Assembly: GCA_947453875.1 (NCBI GenBank)
Contig: CANGIH010000104.1
Span: 1 to 7,560 of the forward strand
Length of the DNA stretch: 7,560 bases
Reading direction: 5' to 3'
Source of the DNA: Planctomycetaceae bacterium
GTDB taxonomy: Bacteria; Planctomycetota; Planctomycetia; Pirellulales; UBA1268
The position numbers and the translations under genes are program-made. Position 1 is the first letter of the stretch, and each line of letters opens with the position of its first letter. Positions 1-5,819 of the stretch are shown here, piece by piece. The notes beneath the pieces are model-generated. The model saw only the letters and a list, made by a program, of their open reading frames with translations. It was not told where the DNA came from and searched no databases.

Positions 1-1595
1 AGATCGGCGAGCGAAACGGCTTTCTTCCCGGCGAGTTGAGCGCCGTTGAATCGTGTCTGGATCCCCTGGATGGTGTCGAGCACTTCCGCCAGCCGCGGCG
101 GATCGTTCACTTCCCAATCCTTCTGCGGCATGAGACGAATCCGGGCGCCGTTCGCTCCGCCGCGCTTGTCGCTGCCGCGGAAGGTCGATGCCGACGCCCA
201 AGCAGTCGATACGAGCACCGGGATCGAGAGCCCCGACGCCAGGATCGCGGCTTTGAGGATCGCGATGTCGGCCGCGTCGACGAGCGTGTGCGTGAGGGGA
301 GGGAGTGGGTCCTGCCAGATGAGCGCCCCGGCGGGAACCTCGGGCCCGAGATAGCGTGAGATCGGCCCCATGTCGCGGTGGGTCAATTTGAACCAGGCCC
401 TTGCGAAGGCGTCGGCAAACGCCTGCGGGTCCGCGTGGAAGCGGCGGGCGATCGGCTCGTAGATCGGGTCGACCCTGAGGGCGAGATCGGTCGTCAGCAT
501 GACCGGCGCGTGTCGCTTCGCCGAATCGTGGGGATCGGGGACCACCGTCGCGGCGGCGGGATCGGTCGGAATCCATTGATGGGCGCCAGCCGGGCTCTTC
601 GTCAGCGTCCATTCGTAGCCGAACAGCATTTCGAAGTAGCTGTTGTCCCAGGTGGTCGGTGTGGGGGTCCAGGCACCTTCGAGGCCGCTGGTGATTGTGT
701 CGTTGCCGTTGCCGGTGCCGTAGCTGTTCTTCCAGCCGAGGCCCTGCGCCTCGAGGGGCGCTCCCTCCGGCTCGGGGCCGACGTGGCTCGGGGCGGCGGC
801 GCCGTGGGTCTTGCCGAAGGTGTGGCCGCCGGCCACGAGGGCGACGGTCTCCTCGTCGTTCATTGCCATGCGAGCAAAGGTCTCGCGGATGTCGCGGGCG
901 GCGGCGGCCGGATCGGGCACGCCGTTGGGCCCCTCTGGATTGACGTAGATCAATCCCATTTGGACGGCGGCGAGGGGGTTCGCGAGTTGTCGGTCGCCGC
1001 TGTATCGCTCGTCACCAAGCCACGTGTGTTCAGGCCCCCAGTAGGTCTCGTCGGGCTGCCAGGCATCCACACGCCCGCCGCCGAATCCGAAGGTCTTGAA
1101 TCCCATCGATTCCAGGGCGACGTTGCCGGTGAGCACGAGGAGATCGGCCCACGAGATCTTCCTGCCGTACTTCTGCTTGATCGGCCAGAGGAGTCGGCGA
1201 GCTTTGTCGAGATTGGCGTTGTCGGGCCAGCTGTTGAGCGGCGCAAACCGCTGCATGCCGGCCCCCGCGCCGCCGCGGCCATCGCTGATGCGATACGTGC
1301 CCGCGCCGTGCCAGGTCATGCGGATGAAGAAAGGCCCGTAGTGGCCATAGTCGGCCGGCCACCAGGGCTGCGACGAGGTCATCAGCGCGAGGAGATCGGC
1401 CTTGAGGGCGGCGAGGTCGAGGGTCTTGAACGCTGACGAATAGTCGAAGCTCCCTCCCATTGGATCGCTGGCCGGAGGATTCTGCTGGAGGATCCGCAGA
1501 TTGAGCTGATCCGGCCACCAGTCCCGGTTGGCCGCGCCCTTCGACGGGTCGGCATGGGGAGCGGGCGAGAACGGGCACTTGGCTTCGTGAGGCAT
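1..1595 (-). CDS. katG: Catalase-peroxidase KatG (N-terminal 531 residues; 3' end outside window)
   Basis: Haem enzyme that removes hydrogen peroxide by catalase and peroxidase reactions. The start ATG (1593-1595) has an AGGAGA ribosome site 7 bases upstream (1603-1608). The frame is open from there to the left edge. Visible active-site residues: the distal triad R92, W95 and H96 in 'RMTWHGAGTYR', and the proximal haem ligand H258 in 'VAGGHTFGKTHG'. Y217 ('LIYVNPEGPNG') and M243 ('FARMAMNDEE'), together with W95, supply the Met-Tyr-Trp crosslink needed for catalase activity. 'PTTWDNSYFEMLFGYEWTL' is another strong KatG signature. KatG proteins are usually about 720-750 residues, so about 200 residues of the C-terminal domain are missing at the edge; nothing suggests truncation in the genome. 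There is no signal peptide, so it is probably cytoplasmic. It lies 155 bases downstream of blh on the same strand, so co-transcription is possible but unproven. Confidence 0.97.
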   Translation of the reverse strand, partial: MPHEAKCPFSPAPHADPSKGAANRDWWPDQLNLRILQQNPPASDPMGGSFDYSSAFKTLDLAALKADLLALMTSSQPWWPADYGHYGPFFIRMTWHGAGTYRISDGRGGAGAGMQRFAPLNSWPDNANLDKARRLLWPIKQKYGRKISWADLLVLTGNVALESMGFKTFGFGGGRVDAWQPDETYWGPEHTWLGDERYSGDRQLANPLAAVQMGLIYVNPEGPNGVPDPAAAARDIRETFARMAMNDEETVALVAGGHTFGKTHGAAAPSHVGPEPEGAPLEAQGLGWKNSYGTGNGNDTITSGLEGAWTPTPTTWDNSYFEMLFGYEWTLTKSPAGAHQWIPTDPAAATVVPDPHDSAKRHAPVMLTTDLALRVDPIYEPIARRFHADPQAFADAFARAWFKLTHRDMGPISRYLGPEVPAGALIWQDPLPPLTHTLVDAADIAILKAAILASGLSIPVLVSTAWASASTFRGSDKRGGANGARIRLMPQKDWEVNDPPRLAEVLDTIQGIQTRFNGAQLAGKKAVSLAD

Positions 1596-1602
1596 GGCGA
1601 GG

Positions 1603-1608
1603 TCTCCT
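1603..1608 (-). promoter_or_regulatory. Ribosome binding site of katG
   Basis: Read on the minus strand this is AGGAGA, 7 bases before the ATG at 1595. It fixes the katG start and rules out the upstream open frames that cross it. I see no clear intrinsic terminator or promoter in the 155 bases between blh and katG (1596-1750). Confidence 0.75.
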
Positions 1609-1750
1609 GACGGTCGATCTTAGCTGTCCGTGAAGAACCTGTTCCACGGGCAGCTCGACTCAGGAGCGATCGGGCCTGTCGCCCCGTGAGCCGAGTCCCG
1701 GCGCGTCCCGCTTCGACGCTGCACGCCATCTCCGGCGTTCCCGGGGCGCA

Positions 1751-2824
1751 TTAGCACCGCTCGATGCCCGTCGAGCATTCCATCCTTGGAGCAACCGGGC
1801 GGCGGGCCCGCAGCACGCCGTGCAGTGCTTCATGCGCAGGCGTCACCACCACATAGACCGCCAGTGACAAGACTGCCAAATCTCGTGGCGAATGATCCGG
1901 GGAAAGAAGCCACCACCCGGTCGCGAGCGCGAGCCATGTGGGGACCAGAAGCGGAAGTGCTGCGGTGTGGACTGCTGCAAGACCGCGGACGAGGTTCACG
2001 GCACGGGTGGTTAACAGGTGGGGGCCGATGGATGGAGATCGCACGACACCATTCTGAGGTGATGCGATCACTTCCATGAGCGGCCCCATCTCCCTCCAAG
2101 CGTGCCAGCAGAGAAAGTAGAGCCCGATCGAATAGAGGGGGTCGGCAACGGCCCCCAACACGCCGATGACAGTGAGATCGACGACGGTGTCAACCGAGCG
2201 GCGGAGCGCCCCGGCCTGATTGCAGGACGATCCGGTCTCGATGGCCAGTGCCAGCATGGCTGTGAGAATCAGACAGAGGCCTGCCCACCGGATCGTGGGG
2301 GGGGCGAACGCGGGAGACACGCCGGTCCTTTCCATGTCCAGGAGTGTCAGCAGGCGTGCGACAACGGCAGACGTTTCCGCTGGCCATACCGCCAGGGGGA
2401 CTCCAAGCACGCTCGACCCTCGGGCCAGTGCCGCCAGTGCCTGCCGCGGCCAATCCCCAGGGGGGGGCGACTGTGCGCGGGCATGGGACAGACCGAAGTG
2501 CCAGATGCTCAAAGCCGTAAACAGCGCCACCGTGAGCTTGGGCATCAGCAGCACGGCGAGGACAACCACCCCCATCAGGGCGATATAGGCGGCGGAGAGG
2601 CGTAGCGTGGTCGACCAGCCGCACAGCTGCCTGGTCGCGGCGAGATCGGCCGCTCCGTGCGGCAGTCCGACTGCCACCAGCGCGACCAGCCACGGCAGGG
2701 AAGCAGCGAATGACGACCACACAGGGCCGAGCACGATCGCAGCGGCAGCCGCAGTCGCGAGCACCGCGAGGGGTACCCACCGAAATGTCGTTTGCATGCG
2801 GCATGCTTCCCGCCTGTGGGGCAT
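1751..2824 (-). CDS. blh: Brp/Blh-family beta-carotene 15,15'-dioxygenase (retinal synthesis)
   Basis: Integral membrane enzyme expected to cleave beta-carotene symmetrically into two molecules of retinal, the chromophore of the rhodopsin encoded just upstream. From the ATG at 2824 it is 357 residues with many hydrophobic helices (for example about 15-35, 43-55, 76-105, 182-196, 216-238, 283-306 and 317-329). Family-like histidine motifs are visible: 'GLPHGAADL' (H56), 'SIWHFG' (H109), 'CWHAWREM' (H241) and 'TPAHEALH' (H331, H335). In characterised Blh proteins the third motif, as I recall it, carries two His four residues apart; here the second position is Glu (E245). The start is uncertain. 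The ATG at 2824 lies 22 bases after the rhodopsin stop with a weak GAGAAG site. The ATG at 2797 (348 residues), directly ahead of the first helix, has a weak GGGAAG site. An ATG at 2872 would overlap the rhodopsin end. Operon with the rhodopsin is near certain. Confidence 0.88.
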   Translation of the reverse strand: MPHRREACRMQTTFRWVPLAVLATAAAAAIVLGPVWSSFAASLPWLVALVAVGLPHGAADLAATRQLCGWSTTLRLSAAYIALMGVVVLAVLLMPKLTVALFTALSIWHFGLSHARAQSPPPGDWPRQALAALARGSSVLGVPLAVWPAETSAVVARLLTLLDMERTGVSPAFAPPTIRWAGLCLILTAMLALAIETGSSCNQAGALRRSVDTVVDLTVIGVLGAVADPLYSIGLYFLCWHAWREMGPLMEVIASPQNGVVRSPSIGPHLLTTRAVNLVRGLAAVHTAALPLLVPTWLALATGWWLLSPDHSPRDLAVLSLAVYVVVTPAHEALHGVLRARRPVAPRMECSTGIERC

Positions 2825-2846
2825 CGCGGACGCTTCTCGCCGCTTG

Positions 2847-3620
2847 TCATGCCCGCAGAGGAGGCGTGGCATGGAAGTGACTCATCGCCTGCATGCCGTG
2901 GTAGGCCACCAGCCCGAAGCCCACCTTGTTGATCACATCGGCGACGTTGTAGACGATCTCCCGAAGCTCACCGTAGCCCGAAGAAGCCATCAGAAATCCG
3001 ATGGGATAGATCGCCCAGCCGATGAGCACGAACAATCGCATCGTCTTGAGCGCCTGGGCCAAAGGTACAGGCGCGTCGGCGATCGCCTGTCGGAGTTGTG
3101 CGTAAAGCACACCGACGATCAGAAGCTCGCACCCGCACGACATCAGGAAGAATGTCCACCACCGCTCTGAGTTGACAGGCGACGTCTCGGCGATGAATGC
3201 CAGGACGATCATGGCCACGTCGAGCAGCACGAGTTGCAGGAAAAACCTCGTGCCCCGATCCCCCATCCTCAGGAGCAGGGGGAACTTGATCAGTAGGAGC
3301 GGTGTGGTGAAGAGCCAGTCGACATAGCGCAGTGCGGTGGGAAACTGGCCGCCCGACTCCTGATAGACGTGCGTCATCTTGAGGTAATGGAAGCAGGCGA
3401 TGGCACAGATCAGTCCCGCCACCACCATCGCACCACGGTACGCCGCATCGACCGAGTCGCGAAGGAGAAAGAAGTAGAGTGCACCGGCTCCCATCGCGAC
3501 CGTGCCGGCAAAGAAGAGATACAGCGTGACGGATTGGAGTGGGGCATTCTTCGTGAAATCGAGCGACAGGGCGTTGGCGTGCTCCGTCACTGACGCGATC
3601 TGGGCCAGCAGGGCGTTCAT
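2847..3620 (-). CDS. Microbial (type I) rhodopsin, proteorhodopsin-like with DTK motif
   Basis: Seven-helix retinal protein of the inner membrane, 257 residues, most likely a light-driven outward proton pump. K232 in 'ADVINKVGFGLVAY' is the Schiff-base lysine, with counterion D228 four residues before. The third-helix block 'RYVDWLFTTPLLLIKF' gives R98, the primary acceptor D101, T105, and K112 at the donor position, so the triad is D-T-K instead of proteorhodopsin's D-T-E. L109 is at the spectral tuning site, where Leu means green-absorbing and Gln blue. H78 in 'CFHYLKM' matches the His that pairs with the acceptor Asp in proteorhodopsin. 'GWAIYP' (W202, Y205, P206) forms part of the retinal pocket in helix 6. 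The ATG at 3620 is preferred because AGGA lies 8 bases upstream; a GTG at 3659 lacks a ribosome site. The C-terminus ends just after helix 7. blh follows by 22 bases. Fold assignment is very secure; transport direction and ion are inferred. Confidence 0.96.
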   Translation of the reverse strand: MNALLAQIASVTEHANALSLDFTKNAPLQSVTLYLFFAGTVAMGAGALYFFLLRDSVDAAYRGAMVVAGLICAIACFHYLKMTHVYQESGGQFPTALRYVDWLFTTPLLLIKFPLLLRMGDRGTRFFLQLVLLDVAMIVLAFIAETSPVNSERWWTFFLMSCGCELLIVGVLYAQLRQAIADAPVPLAQALKTMRLFVLIGWAIYPIGFLMASSGYGELREIVYNVADVINKVGFGLVAYHGMQAMSHFHATPPLRA

Positions 3621-3625
3621 CGAGA

Positions 3626-3632
3626 TCTTCCT
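3626..3632 (-). promoter_or_regulatory. Ribosome binding site deciding the rhodopsin start
   Basis: On the minus strand this reads AGGAAGA, with core AGGA 8 bases before the ATG at 3620. The alternative GTG start 39 bases further upstream has no purine-rich site before it, so the shorter 257-residue protein is favoured. Confidence 0.6.
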
Positions 3633-3746
3633 GTTCGTGGTGGGGCGGATAAAGTTCACGTCGCATTCGAGTCCCCGCGTCCTGCACGGCCGGAGTGAGG
3701 CCCTCCAGCGATCGGCAGCATCCGTGCGGGGAGCCGTCCTGGCCCA

Positions 3747-3775
3747 CCGTCAGCAATGCATGCTAAGGATGACGG
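3747..3775. repeat. Imperfect dyad upstream of rhodopsin, possible operator
   Basis: The arms CCGTCA (3747-3752) and TGACGG (3770-3775) are exact inverted copies. Inside them AGCA (3752-3755) and TGCT (3761-3764) form a second, offset inverted pair. Read towards the rhodopsin gene, TAGCAT could serve as a poor -10 box, but no matching -35 is evident. A regulatory role is speculative: six-base arms with a 17-base spacer can arise by chance in DNA this long. Confidence 0.25.
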
Positions 3776-4138
3776 CGACGAGAAGACACGACAGGGAATC
3801 AGGGGCCTGTTCGGATTCCACGGTCGTCGGATGTGCCCGTTGTCGCCGCGGGGTTCCCGGCCGAATAAAAAGAGTCATCCCCGACGTTGACCATGTGGGC
3901 ACTTCGAGGCACCCTGGGCGCGCTCGAGCCCACGGCGGGGCTCCTGGACACTGCAGGAAAGTGCCTGGAGCGGGCGATCACTGGTACGGCAGTTGCGGGG
4001 CGGTATTGGCGAGCATGAGCGTCAGCCGAATCAGTTGCCTCCAGCCTCCAGGGTAGGTGGCGGCTGGAAGACGGGTCGAGGGGGGCGTGCAAGGGCCACG
4101 GCGTCACCGTGCGGGCGAGTCGAGTGACGAATCGCAGC

Positions 4139-4168
4139 CGGGCCGGGCATCGCGAGCTGCCCGGCCCG
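4139..4168 (-). terminator. Strong GC hairpin downstream of the secreted-protein gene
   Basis: An 11-base perfect inverted repeat, CGGGCCGGGCA (4139-4149) and TGCCCGGCCCG (4158-4168), is separated by an 8-base loop. It begins about 40 bases past the stop codon of the minus-strand gene ending at 4208. There is no T-run after it on either strand, so it is not a canonical intrinsic terminator. It may act as a Rho-assisted or 3'-end stabilising structure. Confidence 0.45.
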
Positions 4169-4207
4169 CTCTGCTGATCCGACGCGAGCGGCGGCGGAGG
4201 GATCACC

Positions 4208-4585
4208 TCACCGCTGGCTGTAGCGCCGGCAGGCATACCAGCGGCCGTCCCGTCCCTGGGCGATCCCTTCTTCGAGGACCGCTCCGCAGTTGTTGCAACA
4301 CGACGCCAGGGCCGCGTCCGGGCTGCCGCCAACGCCGACTCCCTCGTAGGTGCTGCCGTGACTCGCGGCGTGGACCATCGAGCATGAGGCCGCCATCGAC
4401 TCGGCGTGCCCCTGGGCCCCGCCGCTGGTCACCGTGCGCTTGGGCACTGTCGAAACGCTGTTATCCGTGCTTGAAGTCGACCGATTGGTTGTTCTGGTCG
4501 TCGTCGCCGACCTCCGCGAGAACGGTCCGGCGTGAGCCGAGCCGGCAAGCATCATCATCACCGCCATGGCAAACAGAATCCGCAT
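4208..4585 (-). CDS. Small secreted protein, planctomycete-type conserved hypothetical
   Basis: A 125-residue protein of unknown function. The start ATG at 4585 has a strong GGAGGT site 4 bases upstream (4590-4595); a start 39 bases earlier lacks this support. Residues 1-19 form a typical signal peptide: M-R, a hydrophobic core 'ILFAMAVMMMLAGS', then an A-H-A cleavage site before G20. Residues 20-60 are a low-complexity Ser/Thr/Arg/Asn linker. Residues about 65-125 form a small domain with four cysteines (one in 'ASCSMVHAAS', a 'CCNNC' cluster containing adjacent Cys, and one near the end in 'WYACRRY'), suited to disulfides or metal binding. The ending 'GRDGRWYACRRY' resembles a family of short secreted proteins I associate with Pirellula-like planctomycetes; this is recall, not a search. 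It probably acts outside the cytoplasm. It is likely its own unit: the preceding gene ends about 70 bases upstream and a GC hairpin follows. Confidence 0.75.
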   Translation of the reverse strand: MRILFAMAVMMMLAGSAHAGPFSRRSATTTRTTNRSTSSTDNSVSTVPKRTVTSGGAQGHAESMAASCSMVHAASHGSTYEGVGVGGSPDAALASCCNNCGAVLEEGIAQGRDGRWYACRRYSQR

Positions 4586-4589
4586 AGCC

Positions 4590-4595
4590 ACCTCC
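4590..4595 (-). promoter_or_regulatory. Ribosome binding site of the secreted-protein gene
   Basis: On the minus strand this is GGAGGT, 4 bases before the ATG at 4585. It selects this start, which places the signal peptide exactly at the N-terminus. Confidence 0.7.
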
Positions 4596-4655
4596 GTGGG
4601 AATCAATCCTCGGTGCATCGACATGGCGACAACCTACCAACCATCCGCCCGCGGT

Positions 4656-4977
4656 TCAGCAATTGGCAGGTTGGGGGGACGGGGAGTTCCTGGTCGAGTC
4701 GCGTGGCGACGCTGGCGGGCCCCATCGATCCTCTGGCGAGCAGACCTGTTGTTGCCCGCTGACGTCTTCCCGTTGGTGGGGGAGGCCGCCCTCCTTCCGG
4801 GCGTTCACGAAGGTCCTCGCCACGACCTCGTCGAAGTCGTACGGATCGACGCCGCCGCCTTCTTCCTGGTTGAACGTGACGTCGAAGCAGATCAGCAGGT
4901 GGTCGCAGCCCCGCTGCGCTCTCGCAGTACGGGCAGGTGACCTCTCCATCGTCGTCTTCGGAGCGTTCGTCTTTCAT
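4656..4977 (-). pseudogene. Small CPYC-motif (zinc-ribbon-like) protein gene with apparent frameshift
   Basis: The ATG at 4977 overlaps the TGA of the upstream gene as ATGA (4974-4977) and follows a near-ideal AGGAGGAGGT site by 6 bases, so this start is used. The first frame reads an acidic N-terminus, then 'GEVTCPYCESAAG', and then degenerates into Arg/Pro-rich sequence. The next frame, entered at the four-C run 4909-4912 (GGGG on the coding strand), continues sensibly with 'CDHLLICFDVTFNQEEGG' and 'DPYDFDEVVARTFVNARKEGG' and stops at 4656. Removing one base of the run gives a 106-residue protein with C15, C18, C24 and H26, plausible for a small metal-binding ribbon. The last 40 or so residues are low in character, so a second lesion is possible. 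Either a real frameshift or a homopolymer sequencing error. I do not recognise a named function. Confidence 0.5.
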
Positions 4978-5618
4978 CGCCGCACCTCCTCCTCCCCGAG
5001 CCGCCACCGGTTGGAATGGCGTTGTTTCGCCGCCTGCCTCCGAGCCCGGATCTCGTGGGCCTTCGTGATCGTCGCGACGTGCAACGCCACGAGTTCGTTC
5101 CTGGTCAGGCCGTCGTCGACGTAGCCGCCAGCAAGCACGAACGCCGCCGGCGATTCCTGGCGGTCGATCCACTCGAAAACGATCTCCTCGCGAGTGACGA
5201 GGTCGTGCTGACTGACGCCGTCGCCAGCCGGATCGACGCCGGCGTTGTAGAGCACAAGACAAAAGCCGGCGTGGCCGAGCCGGTCGAGCTCGCGCTCAAT
5301 CGTCTGCAGGTAGTCTCGCCTATCCGCGATCACGCCGCCGGTCGATGCCGCGACCGCCGAGAACAGCCGGGGTTCCCAGGGGAAGCCCTGCGATCGGGCG
5401 AGTGACTCGGGTTCACCGCTGATCACCGCATCGACGTATTCGGCTGAGTGGACATCGAGGAGCTGCTCGCGGGTGGCAGCTTGGGGGGATGTGAGCCGGA
5501 GGCCTGGAATGGCAAGGGAATCGACGATCCACCCAGATGTGCGAGTCGTGTCGAACAACTGCTCGGCGGCGACGTAGTCGTTGTTGAAGAAGAGTTTCAC
5601 GGTCGGAGTTGTACGCAC
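4974..5618 (-). CDS. Histone-deacetylase-family protein with central catalytic core deleted
   Basis: A 214-residue protein whose two ends match the HDAC / acetylpolyamine amidohydrolase family (zinc deacetylases, usually 300 residues or more). N-terminal landmarks: 'VKLFFNNDYV', 'LLDVHSAEYVDAV' (about 53-65), 'GFPWEP' (78-83) and 'ASTGGVIA' (91-98). C-terminal landmarks: 'LVLYNAGVDPAGDG' (121-134, with D129 as the third zinc ligand) and 'VLAGGY' (161-166, with the Tyr that polarises the acetyl carbonyl). Between residues about 99 and 103 (near 5316) the family's His-His block and the Asp-x-His zinc-ligand block followed by GNG are absent, about 100 residues, with no break in frame. It should therefore be inactive as a deacetylase and may be a decaying gene or a repurposed remnant. 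The GTG start at 5618 is uncertain; a GTG at 5600 (V7) fits the family start equally well. It overlaps the next gene by ATGA. An IS66 end lies about 60 bases upstream. Confidence 0.8.
   Translation of the reverse strand: MRTTPTVKLFFNNDYVAAEQLFDTTRTSGWIVDSLAIPGLRLTSPQAATREQLLDVHSAEYVDAVISGEPESLARSQGFPWEPRLFSAVAASTGGVIADRRDYLQTIERELDRLGHAGFCLVLYNAGVDPAGDGVSQHDLVTREEIVFEWIDRQESPAAFVLAGGYVDDGLTRNELVALHVATITKAHEIRARRQAAKQRHSNRWRLGEEEVRR
4984..4997 (-). promoter_or_regulatory. Extended Shine-Dalgarno before the CPYC gene
   Basis: On the minus strand the stretch reads GGGGAGGAGGAGGT, 6 bases before the ATG at 4977, and lies inside the 3' end of the deacetylase-like gene. Its strength, with the ATGA overlap, shows the CPYC gene was built for coupled translation and argues against the in-frame ATG at 4949 as the native start. 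Confidence 0.65.
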
Positions 5619-5819
5619 GCTCCCGGCTCTTCAGTCCCCCTATGACACGGAACACCTGGAGACCACTCCAAAGAGGGTGGTAAGATTCCCCCAGCATTCG
5701 GCTCGATTGGCCGGCCCCGCAAGGGGTCGACCTTCCGTGTGCGCCCACCACAACCACCCTTGCATGCCCTGATAGCCTCCAGACGGTGATCAAAGATCCC
5801 GTCCAAGAGGAGGTGGTTC
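5619..5819. other. Divergent intergenic region between deacetylase-like gene and IS66 tnpA
   Basis: It holds the presumed left end of the IS66 element (about 5680) and, left of it, about 60 bases of original DNA before the minus-strand gene. Inside the element, CCCC-GCAA-GGGG (about 5715-5726) forms a short GNRA-capped hairpin beside a GGTCGACC palindrome. Such a structure in the leader could affect tnpA expression, but that is a guess. An AGGAGG site (5809-5814 region) precedes tnpA. Confidence 0.5.
5680..5700 (+). repeat. Putative left terminal inverted repeat of IS66 element
   Basis: The stretch begins GTAAGATTCCCCCAG, matching the GTAA start typical of IS66 ends and lying at the expected distance from tnpA. 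The partner repeat is not in the window, so the length and exact boundary are unproven. Confidence 0.45.

Larger units (their letters stand above)
3621..4207. other. 587-base intergenic region upstream of the rhodopsin operon
   Basis: I find no convincing gene here. The open frames crossing it give low-complexity Arg/Pro/Ala/Ser-rich translations with no recognisable motifs. The region should hold the rhodopsin promoter. No good -35/-10 pair is evident, but a dyad CCGTCA...TGACGG (3747-3775) with nested AGCA...TGCT and a TAGCAT on the minus strand lies about 130-155 bases before the start codon. A minus-strand CTTTTTATT tract near 3862-3872 follows a 4-base GTCA/TGAC dyad and could be a weak terminator or an AT-rich promoter element. 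A strong GC hairpin sits at 4139-4168, and a weaker CCAGCC...GGCTGG dyad at about 4041-4067. Confidence 0.6.

Noticed and set aside
378..1436. A long plus-strand open frame of about 350 codons
   Set aside because: It lies opposite katG. Its translation has no recognisable domain, while the minus strand shows all KatG active-site motifs. It is a by-product of high GC.
1030..1729. Minus-strand open frames overlapping the katG start
   Set aside because: They are out of frame with KatG and give Arg/Ser/Pro-rich sequence; the katG ATG with its AGGAGA site explains the region.
2102..2804. Open frames on both strands across blh
   Set aside because: Low-complexity translations in wrong frames; the blh frame has membrane helices and family His motifs.
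3657..3659. GTG start giving a 270-residue rhodopsin
   Set aside because: No ribosome site before it, whereas the ATG at 3620 has AGGA at good spacing and gives a normal opsin N-terminus.
3799..4332. Minus-strand frame of 177 codons spanning the intergenic region
   Set aside because: Pro/Arg/Ser/Ala-rich with no motif, overlaps the real secreted-protein gene, and has no convincing ribosome site.
4057..4587. Plus-strand frame opposite the secreted-protein gene
   Set aside because: Arg/Ser/Pro-rich, no motif; the opposite strand has a signal peptide and a strong ribosome site.
4603..5262. Minus-strand frame of 219 codons containing the CPYC start
   Set aside because: Its first half is the out-of-frame complement of the deacetylase-like gene. 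Only the part from the ATG at 4977 to the frameshift is believable.
5715..5726. CCCC-GCAA-GGGG hairpin as a terminator for the deacetylase operon or tnpA
   Set aside because: Only four base pairs, no T-run on either strand, and it sits inside the IS leader.
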